Part shown: piece by piece, positions 53,968 to 63,960 of the stretch
How positions within the stretch are numbered: position 1 is the first letter of the stretch
Layout: each line of letters starts with the position of its first letter
Origin: Caenimonas koreensis DSM 17982
GTDB lineage: Bacteria; Pseudomonadota; Gammaproteobacteria; Burkholderiales; Burkholderiaceae_C
Reading direction: 5' to 3'
Length of the DNA stretch: 64,000 bases
Assembly: GCF_009646335.1 (NCBI RefSeq)
Contig: NZ_WJBU01000004.1
Span: 124,001-188,000, forward strand
Program-made: the position numbers and the translations under genes
Notes under the pieces: generated by a model
The model's database searches: none
What the model was told of the DNA's origin: nothing
Seen by the model: the letters and a program-made list of their open reading frames with translations, nothing else

Positions 53968-54576
53968 TCAGGCCTGCGGCAGCTGCACCGTCGGGATGGC
54001 GGCCGGGTCTTGCACGATCTGCCGCTGCGGCAGGTAGTGCAGCAGCAGGTCCGTCTCGCGCTTGACGCTGGCATAGCACTCGCAGCTCAGCACCTCCAGC
54101 CGCTTGCGGTCGAGCACGGTGATCAGGCCGCGCTGGTAGGCGATCACGCCGAGCTTTTCAAGCTTCGCCGCCGCAACGCTGACGCCCGAGCGACGCACGC
54201 CCAGCATGTGGCTGATGAACTCCTGCGTCATGGTCAGCCGGTTTTGAACGAGCGAGCGGCTCGGCGTGCTCTCGCCGCCCATGTACAAGGTGATGCCAAG
54301 CAAGCCCTCGTTGCCCACCACCGAGATTGCCGTGGACGCGCCGTTTTCCATCACGTACTGCAGCGAGATGATCGAGTCCGTCGGAAAGTAAACGTGCCGC
54401 ATGGCGCGCCCGGCCTCGTACATCACCGAGCGCAATGGCAGCTCAGCCAGTTCAAGGTGAGGAAACAGGCGGCCCTGCACCTCGGGTGAGAGGGCGGCAA
54501 GCAGGTGGTTCTGCGCGGGCTGCGGCTCCCGCCCCCGGGTGTGCCGCGCTTTGCCGTCAACGGCACGATTGCTCAT
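53968..54576 (-). CDS. Crp/Fnr-family regulator lacking the central dimerisation region
   Basis: 202 residues from ATG 54576. The cNMP-like N-terminal domain runs from HLLAALSPEVQ to GGESTPSRSLVQ, and the C-terminal helix-turn-helix starts RLTMTQEFISHMLGVRRSGV. Relatives of this Burkholderiales group are about 240-250 residues and have roughly 55-60 further residues at that junction (the last beta strands and the long C helix with a Trp-Leu-Leu segment). Here they are missing without loss of frame. A protein without the C helix should not dimerise normally, so it may be inactive. The DNA-binding part is intact. Confidence 0.75.
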   Translation of the reverse strand: MSNRAVDGKARHTRGREPQPAQNHLLAALSPEVQGRLFPHLELAELPLRSVMYEAGRAMRHVYFPTDSIISLQYVMENGASTAISVVGNEGLLGITLYMGGESTPSRSLVQNRLTMTQEFISHMLGVRRSGVSVAAAKLEKLGVIAYQRGLITVLDRKRLEVLSCECYASVKRETDLLLHYLPQRQIVQDPAAIPTVQLPQA

Positions 54577-54660
54577 GGCGGCCAGTGTAGTGGCTGGCAC
54601 ACGTTGCAACGCGCGCCGCTACATCAGCTCGCGTTGAAGCTGGTCGAAGACCAGTGCCCG

Positions 54661-55740
54661 TCACTCCACGGTTGACCTGTGCGCCGCTTTGCGTAGCTGA
54701 GCCGCCGATCGGGGATTTATGCGCGGCAGCGCAGGAGCGCACCCATGCCTGGGAAGCTGAAGGTCAACGACATCACCGAGCTCTTGCTTCAGTCGCCGCA
54801 GCGTGGGCAAGGTTTCACCCGGCGCAAAGACGGTGGCTTTGACGCCATCTTTCAGGACAAACGTCAGAGCGCCGAATCCAAGGTCGCGCATGTATTCGAA
54901 CATTTGCCCTTGCTCGTACAAGCTGTCTTCACCCTCAAAGAGGTTGTGCTGTATGACTAGTGCAGTGTTCCTGGCTGATTGGGCGCGCCGCAACAGGTCC
55001 GTGGCGTCAGCAATGCAGTCGGGCGATAGGTTCGGCTGATCCGGGTCCGGCGGAAAGTAGGTGAATCCTCGGAGCACCAGGTCGTAGAGAAAGTCCGGCT
55101 CGTCGCATGCAACCGAGACGACGTGACCCAACCCTGTGCTCATGACCGCAAATCGGCTTGCATCGACAAACGCCTTTCCATCGCGGCGGTCTTCGCGGTT
55201 GTACGCCGCCCTCTTGATGTGGATTTGCTCGTTCTCAAGCACCTTGGCGAGATGCCCAGTCACGTGCGGGTTGTCTACAGGCAATTCCGCGACTGTTCGC
55301 GCGACCTCCTTGCTCAACTGGTCGCGTACGCCGTTTTCGAGCATGAAGTCCATTTGGGCGTCATGGGGGCATCGCGGATCCGACATCATCTCGCGGAAGA
55401 AATCGATTTCCTCGCCAGATCGAACCGCGCCCTCGAGCAACTGGGCCACCATCTCTGCGTTCAGCGGTTGTTCATGGCACTCGGCCGCAATAGCGCAACC
55501 GATTTGATCGCCTGTGCGCACAAGGTGCGGGTCAGTGCGCAATGCATGGACAACGGTGGAAAGAACCTTTGGTCTCTCGATTCCCGCTGCTTGTTGCGGC
55601 GACCTCCGTGATGACGCAGGGGCGATGCTCACTTGTGCCTGCGAACATTGGCCTTTGTACTCAGGTGTCCGCGAGAGATGGGCCTGGTAGCCAGTGGATT
55701 GGTGGGGGCGTGCGGCTCTTTGACCAGGTGTGGTTTGCAT
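54661..55740 (-). CDS. unrecognised protein of atypical composition
   Basis: 359 residues from ATG 55740. The first ~60 residues are basic and rich in Ser, Gln and Pro with no signal peptide. The remainder looks like a soluble mixed alpha-beta protein (YNREDRRDGKAFVDASRF, YDLVLRGFTYFPPDPDQP, CIADATDLLRRAQ). No domain was recognised. The base composition is visibly less GC-rich than the neighbours. A Ser/Gln-rich disordered start is common in translocated effectors, but nothing else supports that. Its upstream region is a set of concentric inverted repeats. Confidence 0.5.
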   Translation of the reverse strand: MQTTPGQRAARPHQSTGYQAHLSRTPEYKGQCSQAQVSIAPASSRRSPQQAAGIERPKVLSTVVHALRTDPHLVRTGDQIGCAIAAECHEQPLNAEMVAQLLEGAVRSGEEIDFFREMMSDPRCPHDAQMDFMLENGVRDQLSKEVARTVAELPVDNPHVTGHLAKVLENEQIHIKRAAYNREDRRDGKAFVDASRFAVMSTGLGHVVSVACDEPDFLYDLVLRGFTYFPPDPDQPNLSPDCIADATDLLRRAQSARNTALVIQHNLFEGEDSLYEQGQMFEYMRDLGFGALTFVLKDGVKATVFAPGETLPTLRRLKQELGDVVDLQLPRHGCAPALPRINPRSAAQLRKAAHRSTVE

Positions 55741-55750
55741 GACCTTGGCA

Positions 55751-55813
55751 ACATTCGTATGGAGTGAACGAATCGTGCGACTGAACGCACGCTTTGCCAA
55801 TCTATACGAATGT
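55751..55813. promoter_or_regulatory. concentric inverted repeats upstream of the unrecognised gene
   Basis: Outer arms ACATTCGTAT (55751-55760) and ATACGAATGT (55804-55813) are perfect 10-bp complements. Inner arms CGTGCG (55774-55779) and CGCACG (55786-55791) are centred on the same point (about 55782). The region lies between the gene at 54661-55740 and the guaC stop. Confidence 0.6.
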
Positions 55814-55833
55814 ACGCACGACCTGGTGACGCG

Positions 55834-56811
55834 CTACATCAGCAGATGCTCGCCCGCGTTGTCCCCACCGAGGATCACGTAGTTCACTTTGCGGATGTCA
55901 TTGAGCTTGCGCCCGCCCGCATAGCTGATGGAGCTTTGAATGTCTTCTTCCATCTCGCGCAGCGTGTCGGCGAGCTTGCCCTTCACGGGCTCGAGGATGC
56001 GCTTGCCTTCAACGTGGCGGTACTCGCCCTTGTTGAAGTCGGACGCGCTGCCGTAGTACTCCTTGAAGAGCTTTCCATCGACATCGACTGTTTCGCCGGG
56101 TGACTCTTCGTGGCCTGCGAGCATCGAGCCGATCATCACCATCGTTGCGCCAAAGCGCACGCTCTTGGCGATGTCGCCGTGCTCGCGAATGCCGCCGTCC
56201 GCAATGATCGGCTTGGTTGCCACACGCGCACACCACTTCAGCGCAGACAACTGCCAGCCGCCCGTGCCAAAGCCCGTCTTCATGCGTGTGATGCAGACCT
56301 TGCCCGGGCCGATGCCGACCTTGGTTGCGTCGGCGCCCCAGTTTTCCAGGTCGATGATGGCCTCGGGTGTGCCGACGTTGCCTGCGATCACGAAGGTGGA
56401 GGGCATCGTGGCTTTGAGGTGCGTGATCATGTCGCGCACGCTGTCGGCGTGGCCGTGCGCGATGTCGATCGTGACGTACTCGGGCACGTGGCCTTCGGCC
56501 GCCATCTGGTTGACGGCGTCGTAGTCGGCCTTCTTCACGCCGACGGAAATCGAGGCGTACGCGCCCTTCGAATGCATCTCGCGCACGAAGGCCACGTTGT
56601 CGATGTCGAAGCGGTGCATCACGTAGAAGTAGCCGTGCTCGGCCAGCCACAGGCAGATGGGCTCGTTGACCACGGTCTTCATGTTGGCCGGCACGACGGG
56701 GATGCGGAAGGTGCGCCCGCCCAGCTCCACGCCGGCGTCGCATTCAGAGCGGCTTTCCACGCGGCATTTGCGCGGCAGCAGCAAGACGTTGTCGTAATCG
56801 AAAATTTCCAT
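55834..56811 (-). CDS. guaC: GMP reductase
   Basis: 325 residues from ATG 56811. TIM-barrel signature [19 protein letters not shown] and the catalytic cysteine C173 in [13 protein letters not shown]. This 325-residue form lacks a CBS insert and matches the short GuaC branch found in many bacteria. It converts GMP to IMP with NADPH in the cytoplasm, for purine salvage. The gene is single. Upstream in-frame extensions to 57066 are GC-driven and not used. Confidence 0.93.
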   Translation of the reverse strand: MEIFDYDNVLLLPRKCRVESRSECDAGVELGGRTFRIPVVPANMKTVVNEPICLWLAEHGYFYVMHRFDIDNVAFVREMHSKGAYASISVGVKKADYDAVNQMAAEGHVPEYVTIDIAHGHADSVRDMITHLKATMPSTFVIAGNVGTPEAIIDLENWGADATKVGIGPGKVCITRMKTGFGTGGWQLSALKWCARVATKPIIADGGIREHGDIAKSVRFGATMVMIGSMLAGHEESPGETVDVDGKLFKEYYGSASDFNKGEYRHVEGKRILEPVKGKLADTLREMEEDIQSSISYAGGRKLNDIRKVNYVILGGDNAGEHLLM

Positions 56812-56900
56812 GATCCAGCTCCGGTGAAGTCGTTGCACAACGAATTGAGCGCTTGGATCGGACCCGGGCTTTCGTGGGGCACGGCGATAGGGCCGAGGTA

Positions 56901-56937
56901 CAAAAGCAAACCGGGCCGCAATATGCTTGGGCCCGGT
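56901..56937 (-). terminator. terminator behind the VIT/VWA gene
   Basis: On the minus strand an 8-bp stem ACCGGGCC/GGCCCGGT with a 12-base loop is followed by TTTGCTTTTG, a fair rho-independent pattern. A second short hairpin (AAACGCG/CGCGTTT, 56948-56967) lies just before it. Confidence 0.6.
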
Positions 56938-56996
56938 GCTTGATTCTAAACGCGCGTCTTCGCGTTTGTGTGCTGCGTCTTTTTGGCCGCCTGCGC

Positions 56997-59900
56997 CTAC
57001 GGCTTCACCACGACCTCGCCCACGCGCACTGTCTCGCGGCCTTGCGTGAGACGCAGCGTCAACCACTCATCCTTCGCAGCCGCAGTACCAAACCCCGTCG
57101 AGACGCGCACCATCACCGTCGTGCCGCCGCTGAGCACCTGCTGGTTGTGCCCGTAGAACTGTGCCTGCACGACGTACTTGCCGGGCTTGGGATGGCGGAT
57201 GGCGTATTCCTCCGGGCCATAGCCGCCTGTCGCATCGGGGCTCACGGCGCCACCCTGGAACGTACGGCGGTTGCCGTAGTTCGCAAGCTCGCCATTCGGG
57301 TCAGTCACCCACAGGTCGATGTCCGTGTCGTCGGTGTCCCAGGCCATCACCACGCGCAAGCCCAGCGGCATGTTGCGGCGCAGCCGTGCATCGACACGCG
57401 ACATATCCAGCGCCGGACCATCGGCCTGTGCCTGCGCCGCAATCGCATTGAGCTCCGCCAGCGCAATCATGTTGATGCCAGCGAAGCGCCCGTGCCATGG
57501 ACGCGACACGACTTCCCATAGCGCGTTCACAGCGCGTTGCTGCTGGCCGGTCTGTGCAAGCGAAAGGCCCAGGTCACGCCACGACTGCGGCTCGTTCGGG
57601 GCCAGCTCGGTGATGCGCTCGAACACGGGAACAGCCAGCTCATCGCGCCGCGCCTGCACCAGGCGATAGGCGTACAGCCGCAACAGCTGCCGGTTCTCCA
57701 GGTTCATCTCTGCCAGGTTCGACAGGATGCGCAGTGCAAGCTCGTTCTGGCCGCGCTCGAAGAACAGCGACGCGGCATCGATGAAGAACGCGCTGCTGCT
57801 CGTGTGGCGGCTGCGCTCGTCGATGTAGGTGGCGTACAGGCGGTCGGCAGGCGCATCGGCGAGGCGGCGCAGGTAGGGCGCGTCGGCTGTCCAGGGTTGC
57901 AACGCAATGGTCGATTGCGCAGGCGCACTCGGTGCGCGTGCGAGGCTGTCGCTGCTCGCGCTCTTGGCGACGGCTGACTCGGCCATCTGGCGCGCAGGTG
58001 CTGGAGGCGCCATGGGCGCGGCTGAAGGTGCCGCAACGCTAGGCGTGGGCGGGGCATTCCACTTGTCGGCGAACGCGGGCTCAGCGCGACGCTCCCTGGC
58101 CTGATCACGAGCCATCCCTCCCACGGCAGCAGGCCCGCGCGACAGTTGCTGCGCTTCGTCCTTGTTCTCCTTGCGCGCGTCCTTGCGCGGCTCTTTCGGC
58201 CAGTCGCGTTCCCACCATTGCTGGCGCTCGTCGAACTGCCTCACCATGTTGGCGATGTGTGCCTGCTTTTGCTGCGCGAGTTGTGTGGACTGGTTTTGCC
58301 GCAGACGCGCGACTTCGTCGGCGAGCTCGGGTGGTGCGGGCAAGTCATAGCGCGCGTTGTCGAAGGCCTGTTCCAGCACGATCAGTGAGCTGTTGGGGCC
58401 CACGAGGCCGTGCGTCGCCGCAATCTGTTCGAGCTCTGCACGATGTACAGCGGGGTTCTCCGCCAGTTCGGCAGACCGCCATTGCGCCCACTGCTGGCCG
58501 GGCCATTTGCCGGCGCGCGCCTGGCGTGCATTCACATTGAAAGCGATCACGCGCTTGCGGCCATCGGGATGCACCATGTGTACGTCAACGCGCGTTTGCG
58601 TGTCGGTCAACTCGCCTGCAACGGCAATGCGTCCTTCGCGAATGCGCAGGCTTGGCGCAACGAGCCGCTCCGCGCCCAGGCTCGACACATGATCAACGCG
58701 CCAGCCGTAGAACTGCATCGCGCGTAGCGCCTGCTCAGTGGGTAGCAGGCTCACGTCGATCATGGCGCCGCCGGTGCGCTCGGCCAGCCGCGTCAGGCGC
58801 GGCGTGTCGGTGGCCGGTGCGCCGCTGATGGCAAACACCGGCGCGGTGCTGGCGTAGCCGATCGCGCGTTTGCCATCAGTCATGAGGCCATCGGACACCA
58901 GCAGTGTTGCGTCGGCATCCGCAGGAATCGGGAGTTGGTCGAAGTTGCTCGATCCGTCGAAGGGCTCGGCGCGCAACGCGGCCAGCAGCTCGTCCCAGCG
59001 GCCGCCCGTGACGGTGAAGCGCCATGCAGCCTCAACGCGATTGCGCACGACGAGCAGCGACACCTGCAGGGGCTGGCGCAGGCTCTTGAAGTAGGCATCG
59101 AGCAATGGCAGCACGCGCGCCTGCGAGCCTGCGGCCGAGCCCGATGCGTCCCACACGAGCGCAATGTGTTTCGGCTCGGTGCGGCGCACCAGCTCGTCTT
59201 TCATCGCAAGTTGCCCCGCGAAGTACGGGCGGCCTGCCGTCTCGCCGACCATCACCTGCGGCGCCGCACTGGTGCGCACTGCCATCTGCAACCAACCCGC
59301 AGGCCCCTGCGGCGCTGTCCACGCTGTGCGCTGCAGGCGCAGCACCATGCCGTCGAACTCGGGCTGCAGGCTCGCCTCGGCGGGCGCTTGCAGCAACTCG
59401 ATGTCCTGCTGGCGCAACCCACTCGCGCGCACCTGCAGTTGCAGCTGGCCCACGGCCTGCGAAAACACCAGCGGCACACGCACGATGGCGCGGCCCTGCA
59501 ACTGCGGCAAGGTCTCGCTGATGGTGAGCTGCACGCGCCGCTCACCGCCACCAGGAATGGGGTACACGCGCAGCTTGTATTGATTGCCCGCAGTGGCTTC
59601 GAGCAGGCCCGGGTCCACGCGGCGGCGGCGGATGTCTTCAAAAATCTCCTGGCCGCGCGCTTTCGCGACAGGCACAGCATCGCGCAGGCGGCCATTCACA
59701 TCGAGCGCGAAGCCCGTCACGACCTGGCCTTCGAGCAGCGGGAACTGCAGCTCGCCTTCGAGCACGCGCGGGTTGGGGTTGAACAGCCGCAGCTCGATGC
59801 GCGACTGGGCTTGTCTACCGAACACGTCGGTGTCTATCGTCACGGCGCGCAGCTGGATGGGTTGTGCGTTGCCTTGCACCGTGATGATGGGCGGTCGCCA

Positions 59901-60044
59901 GTCTAGAGGCGGCGGCATCTTGATGCGTTGCGGCATCAGCACCGGCGAGGTTGCCAGTGCGGGCAGCGCGGTGGCGCAGGCAGCGAGCCACCCCGCGATT
60001 TGCAGGACGCCCCGGCGCCGCCACGTGGGTGTTGGGTGTTCCAT
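56997..60044 (-). CDS. VIT/VWA-domain surface protein with TPR and DUF2135 parts
   Basis: 1015 residues from ATG 60044, which has GGAGAAGG upstream; 60071 is the alternative. Signal peptide ending LPALAT near residue 33. Then a VIT domain (residues ~60-190, [23 protein letters not shown]), a VWA-like domain with [12 protein letters not shown] in place of the standard DxSxS, a Lys/Glu/Pro-rich linker, TPR-like helices ([23 protein letters not shown]) and a C-terminal DUF2135 segment ([17 protein letters not shown]). VIT-VWA proteins are exported and often bind extracellular partners. Function unknown. It is followed by guaC on the same strand after a terminator. Confidence 0.82.
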   Translation of the reverse strand: MEHPTPTWRRRGVLQIAGWLAACATALPALATSPVLMPQRIKMPPPLDWRPPIITVQGNAQPIQLRAVTIDTDVFGRQAQSRIELRLFNPNPRVLEGELQFPLLEGQVVTGFALDVNGRLRDAVPVAKARGQEIFEDIRRRRVDPGLLEATAGNQYKLRVYPIPGGGERRVQLTISETLPQLQGRAIVRVPLVFSQAVGQLQLQVRASGLRQQDIELLQAPAEASLQPEFDGMVLRLQRTAWTAPQGPAGWLQMAVRTSAAPQVMVGETAGRPYFAGQLAMKDELVRRTEPKHIALVWDASGSAAGSQARVLPLLDAYFKSLRQPLQVSLLVVRNRVEAAWRFTVTGGRWDELLAALRAEPFDGSSNFDQLPIPADADATLLVSDGLMTDGKRAIGYASTAPVFAISGAPATDTPRLTRLAERTGGAMIDVSLLPTEQALRAMQFYGWRVDHVSSLGAERLVAPSLRIREGRIAVAGELTDTQTRVDVHMVHPDGRKRVIAFNVNARQARAGKWPGQQWAQWRSAELAENPAVHRAELEQIAATHGLVGPNSSLIVLEQAFDNARYDLPAPPELADEVARLRQNQSTQLAQQKQAHIANMVRQFDERQQWWERDWPKEPRKDARKENKDEAQQLSRGPAAVGGMARDQARERRAEPAFADKWNAPPTPSVAAPSAAPMAPPAPARQMAESAVAKSASSDSLARAPSAPAQSTIALQPWTADAPYLRRLADAPADRLYATYIDERSRHTSSSAFFIDAASLFFERGQNELALRILSNLAEMNLENRQLLRLYAYRLVQARRDELAVPVFERITELAPNEPQSWRDLGLSLAQTGQQQRAVNALWEVVSRPWHGRFAGINMIALAELNAIAAQAQADGPALDMSRVDARLRRNMPLGLRVVMAWDTDDTDIDLWVTDPNGELANYGNRRTFQGGAVSPDATGGYGPEEYAIRHPKPGKYVVQAQFYGHNQQVLSGGTTVMVRVSTGFGTAAAKDEWLTLRLTQGRETVRVGEVVVKP

Positions 60045-60136
60045 CAGCCTTCTCCATTTGATTGAGGACATGGCTCTTACGGGCGGGCACCCTGCGCGGG
60101 GTTAAGCCCGCGAAAAAATAGTTGCAGGCGCTGCGC

Positions 60137-60832
60137 CTATTGCGTGGCGTCGCAGCGCGATTGGGCGGCCGCCACGATGCGGCCACGCGCGTCTTCCACC
60201 CAGCCCACCACACGCATGCGCTGCGGGTTCGCGCCCTCCGGAAGGTTCATCGAACGGCTTTCGATGCGCCGCATGCGCTCCTCTCTTGATAGCGGCTGAT
60301 CGTTATTCCATGTGGCCTGCAAGACGTTGCGAACCAGGTTTCGCTCGACAGGCGAGCCTTCGATGCCCGCTGGTACTGTCTCCACCAGCGCGAGCCACGC
60401 CGTCCACGGGCCGCCGGTGCCGGGTTTGAGTTCAATGGACGCAGCCACGTAGCCGTTGAAAGCCAGCCCCTGCGCAACACGAAGTGAGCGCGGCTGCTTC
60501 ACGACGGCAGCGCGAAGCGTGGCTGCTTCGGCAGGCGGGGCCTGCTTCAACGCCGCGAGCCGCTGCACGGCATCGCGCCTGGCAACGGAAGACAACGGTG
60601 CGTCGTCACCGCGCGAGCCGGGCAAGACCCAGTCGAGCGCAACCTCACCTTTGCCGGCGGCAGGCGTTTTTGCGTCAGACCAGCAGCCCTGGCAGTCGGC
60701 GTTGATGAAGCGCTCGACCAGCGCAGCGGGCCGCGCAACGCCATCGCTGGAACACGACGATTGCGCGTGCAGCGCAGGTACTGCGGCCAGCGCGGCAGCA
60801 AGCACGCAGATACGGGGAAAGAGGCGGCTCAT
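60137..60832 (-). CDS. periplasmic protein with thioredoxin-like CxxC
   Basis: 231 residues from ATG 60832. Signal peptide to ALHAQ (residue ~24). Near the start of the mature chain is VERFINADCQGCWSD, with C47 and C50, placed as in the DUF1223/thioredoxin-fold proteins whose motif reads LFTSxGCSSC. The rest is beta-rich and poorly conserved. A thiol-redox function is possible, but the family is not certain. It is upstream of the VIT/VWA gene in the same direction with 92 bases between, so they may be co-expressed. Confidence 0.6.
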   Translation of the reverse strand: MSRLFPRICVLAAALAAVPALHAQSSCSSDGVARPAALVERFINADCQGCWSDAKTPAAGKGEVALDWVLPGSRGDDAPLSSVARRDAVQRLAALKQAPPAEAATLRAAVVKQPRSLRVAQGLAFNGYVAASIELKPGTGGPWTAWLALVETVPAGIEGSPVERNLVRNVLQATWNNDQPLSREERMRRIESRSMNLPEGANPQRMRVVGWVEDARGRIVAAAQSRCDATQ

Positions 60833-60864
60833 TCGTGACACTTTGTTCGTTCCTACAATGGCAT

Positions 60865-63279
60865 ATGTTCCCAGAAGTCGCTTCGCAATCCCCACTCTTA
60901 CAAAACCTCAACGACGAGCAGCTCGCTGCGGTCACCCTGCCCAATGAGCACGCGCTGATTCTGGCGGGTGCCGGCTCTGGCAAGACGCGCGTGCTCACCA
61001 CGCGCATCGCATGGTTACTGTCCACCGGCCAGGTCTCGCCCGGTGGCGTGATGGCGGTGACGTTCACCAACAAAGCGTCAAAAGAAATGATGACGCGCCT
61101 GCAGGCGATGCTGCCCGTGAACGTGCGCGGCATGTGGATCGGCACCTTCCACGGCCTGTGCAACCGCTTTTTGCGCGCGCACTGGAAGCTCGCCAACCTG
61201 CCGCAGGGCTTCCAGATTCTGGACACGCAAGACCAGCTGTCGGCCATCAAGCGGGTGATGAAGCAGTTCAACGTCGATGAAGAGCGGTTTCCGGCAAAGG
61301 AAACGCAGTGGTTCATCGCCGGTTGCAAGGAAGACGGCCTGCGGCCCAACGTGGTGGAAACGCGCAGCGACGACGACCGCCGCAAGGTCGAGATCTACCA
61401 GCTCTATGAAGACCAGTGCAACCGCGAAGGTGTGGTTGATTTCGGTGAGCTGATGCTGCGCAGCTATGAGCTGCTGCGCGACAACGACCCGATTCGCGAG
61501 CACTACCAGCGGCGGTTTCGGCACATCCTCATCGACGAGTTCCAGGACACGAACAAGCTGCAATACGCATGGATCAAGATGCTCTCGGGCCTGGCGAATG
61601 ACGGCCAGATGCATGAGGCAGGCTCGGTGTTTGCAGTGGGTGACGACGACCAGAGCATCTATGCCTTTCGCGGTGCGCGCGTGGGCAATATGGCCGACTT
61701 CGTCAGCGAATTCCGCGTGCGCCACCAGATCAAGCTCGAGCAGAACTACCGCAGCCACAGCAACATTCTTGATTCAGCGAACGAGCTGATCAGCCACAAC
61801 AAGAAGCGCCTGGGCAAGAACCTGCGCACCGATCAAGGCCCCGGCGAACCCGTGCGCGTGTACGAAGCGCCGACAGACCTCGCAGAAGCGCAGTGGATGG
61901 TCGAAGAGATGCGGCATCTGGTGCGAGGCGAGGGCGCAGAGCCCGGCGTGCCGCGCCATGAAATTGCGGTGCTCTATCGCAGCAATGCGCAAAGCCGGGT
62001 GATTGAAACGGCGCTGTTCAACGCTGCAGTTCCGTATCGTGTGTATGGCGGCCTGCGATTTTTCGAGCGTGCGGAAATCAAGCACGCGCTGGCGTATTTG
62101 CGTTTGCTCGAAAACCGCAACGACGATACGAGCTTTTTGCGTGTGGTGAATTTCCCGCCGCGCGGCATTGGCGCACGCAGCATCGAGCAGGTGGTGGACG
62201 CTGCGCGCGTCGCAGGTTGTTCACTGCACGACGCGGTGAGCGCGACCACGGGCAAGGCCGGCGCGAACCTCACGGCATTCGTCGCCAGAATCGACGCCAT
62301 GCGCGAGCAGACGGTCAACCTCTCGCTGCGCGAAATCATCGAGATCATGCTGCAGGAGTCGGGCCTGATTGCTCATTACAAGAGCGAGCGCGATGGCGCG
62401 GACCGTATCGAGAATCTGGAAGAACTCGTGAACGCGGCGGAGAGCTTCGTCACGCAGGAAGGCTTCGGGCGCGATGTGGTGGCCATGCCTGTCGATGAAC
62501 TCAGCCCGGGCATGCTGCGGCAGTCGCCCGCGAGCCAGGGGCTGGACCCGAGCCAGCCCGAGGTGAACGAGCCTGCACCCGACTACGTGCCGCCTGATGC
62601 GGAGACGGGCGAGACGTTGTCGCCACTTGCCGCCTTTCTGACGCATGCGGCGCTGGAGTCGGGCGACAACCAGGCGCAGGCGGGGCAGGACGCCATCCAG
62701 CTCATGACCGTGCATGCGGCCAAGGGCCTCGAATTTGATTGCGTGTTCGTGAGCGGGCTGGAAGAAGGCCTGTTCCCGAGCGAGCGGTCGATGACGGAGA
62801 TCGAAGGCCTCGAAGAAGAGCGACGGCTGATGTACGTGGCGATCACGCGGGCGCGCAAGCGGCTGTACCTCAGCTACTCGCAAACTCGTTTGCTGCATGG
62901 CCAGACGCGCTACAACGTGCGCACACGCTGGTTCGACGAGTTGCCCGAAGGCGCGCTCAAGTGGCTCACGCCCAAGAACCAGAACTTCGGCGGCTCGGCT
63001 TTTGGCTACGGCTCAGGCTATCCATCGACGCGCTCCAATGGCTTTTCCAGCGGCTTTGCTTCGCGCGAGACCTTCGCAAGCCCGCAAGTGCCGGCGCAAA
63101 AGACCGAGCCGTCGCATGGCCTGAAAGCCAAGATGAAAGTGTTCCACACCAAGTTCGGTGAGGGCACGGTGATTTCGCTCGAAGGCCAGGGCGCTGATGC
63201 GCGCGCGCAGGTGAACTTTCCGCGGCACGGCATCAAGTGGCTGGCGCTCAGCGTTGCCAAGCTCACGCCGGTGACGTGA
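60865..63279 (+). CDS. uvrD: UvrD/Rep-family DNA helicase
   Basis: 804 residues from ATG 60865. All superfamily I motifs are visible: Walker A GAGSGKT at 35-41, motif II DEFQDT at residue 224, GDDDQSIYAFRGA, the late VHAAKGLEFDCVF and YVAITRARKRLYL. The 2B region and a Ser/Gly-rich C-terminal linker (FGYGSGYPSTRSNGFSSGF) lead to the small Tudor-like end MKVFHTKFGEGTVISLEGQG that binds RNA polymerase in UvrD/PcrA. It unwinds DNA in mismatch and nucleotide excision repair. It is divergent from the CxxC gene, 32 bases from its start. Confidence 0.93.
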   Translation: MFPEVASQSPLLQNLNDEQLAAVTLPNEHALILAGAGSGKTRVLTTRIAWLLSTGQVSPGGVMAVTFTNKASKEMMTRLQAMLPVNVRGMWIGTFHGLCNRFLRAHWKLANLPQGFQILDTQDQLSAIKRVMKQFNVDEERFPAKETQWFIAGCKEDGLRPNVVETRSDDDRRKVEIYQLYEDQCNREGVVDFGELMLRSYELLRDNDPIREHYQRRFRHILIDEFQDTNKLQYAWIKMLSGLANDGQMHEAGSVFAVGDDDQSIYAFRGARVGNMADFVSEFRVRHQIKLEQNYRSHSNILDSANELISHNKKRLGKNLRTDQGPGEPVRVYEAPTDLAEAQWMVEEMRHLVRGEGAEPGVPRHEIAVLYRSNAQSRVIETALFNAAVPYRVYGGLRFFERAEIKHALAYLRLLENRNDDTSFLRVVNFPPRGIGARSIEQVVDAARVAGCSLHDAVSATTGKAGANLTAFVARIDAMREQTVNLSLREIIEIMLQESGLIAHYKSERDGADRIENLEELVNAAESFVTQEGFGRDVVAMPVDELSPGMLRQSPASQGLDPSQPEVNEPAPDYVPPDAETGETLSPLAAFLTHAALESGDNQAQAGQDAIQLMTVHAAKGLEFDCVFVSGLEEGLFPSERSMTEIEGLEEERRLMYVAITRARKRLYLSYSQTRLLHGQTRYNVRTRWFDELPEGALKWLTPKNQNFGGSAFGYGSGYPSTRSNGFSSGFASRETFASPQVPAQKTEPSHGLKAKMKVFHTKFGEGTVISLEGQGADARAQVNFPRHGIKWLALSVAKLTPVT

Positions 63280-63381
63280 GCATCACGCGGCTGGCCATTG
63301 CGTGAAGTAGTTCAGGTCGCGCGGCGTTGACGTCCCCTGCGGGCGGCACGACACTCGATGCTCTTTCGAAGGAACCAGCGA

Positions 63382-63867
63382 ATGAACTGCAAGTACCTGA
63401 TTGCTGCCGCACTGGCAGCGGCGTCCCTCGGCACTTCCCACCTCGCGTATGCCGCCGACACACCCGGCAGCAACCCGAGCGTGAAGGCGCCCAGCGTGAG
63501 CGAGCGGCTTGCCGCTGCACGCAAGGCCATCGACGCCAAGGACTGGAGCCTGGCGATGCGCGAATTGAATGCTGCCGAGCGCGACGACGCCCGCAATGCC
63601 GATGTGCAGAACCTGCTGGGCTACAGCTATCGCAAGCGCGCCAACCCGGATCTGCCGAAGGCCTTCGATCACTACAAGAAGGCCCTGGCCATCGACCCGC
63701 GGCACAAGGGTGCGCACGAGTACATCGGCGAGGCCTACCTGATGGACAAGAAGCCCGCCGAAGCCGAGAAGCATCTCGCGCAGCTCGAGCAGATCTGCGG
63801 CAACAAGACGTGTGAGGAATACCAGGACCTGGCGAAGTCGATCGCCGAGTACAAGGCTAAGAATTAG
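63382..63867 (+). CDS. secreted TPR-repeat protein
   Basis: 161 residues from ATG 63382, which has AAGGAA upstream. Signal peptide ending AYAAD near residue 25. The mature part holds two or three tetratricopeptide repeats (WSLAMRELNAAERDD, ADVQNLLGYSYRKR, PKAFDHYKKALAIDPRHKGAHEYIGEAYL), followed by a helix with two cysteines (QICGNKTCEEY). TPR proteins mediate contacts in the periplasm; partners are unknown here. It is about 100 bases after uvrD and may be transcribed separately. Confidence 0.82.
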   Translation: MNCKYLIAAALAAASLGTSHLAYAADTPGSNPSVKAPSVSERLAAARKAIDAKDWSLAMRELNAAERDDARNADVQNLLGYSYRKRANPDLPKAFDHYKKALAIDPRHKGAHEYIGEAYLMDKKPAEAEKHLAQLEQICGNKTCEEYQDLAKSIAEYKAKN

Positions 63868-63880
63868 CGTTTGACTGTCT

Positions 63881-63901
63881 CCCTCCCCCTCTGGGGGAGG
63901 G
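63881..63901. terminator. GC-rich hairpin after the TPR gene
   Basis: Perfect 9-bp stem CCCTCCCCC/GGGGGAGGG with loop TCT, 14 bases behind the stop. There is no U-tract. Similar C-rich palindromes are common between genes in Burkholderiales. Confidence 0.45.
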
Positions 63902-63960
63902 CAGGGGTGGGGGCCAACGGCGGCTCCTTCACCGCTGCCGCATGCACTGGCCCCGACGCC

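Noticed and set aside
55741..55833. Type III secretion promoter (TTCG-N16-TTCG, hrpII box)
   Set aside because: TTCG motifs occur, but never at the 16-base spacing; no type III genes are seen.
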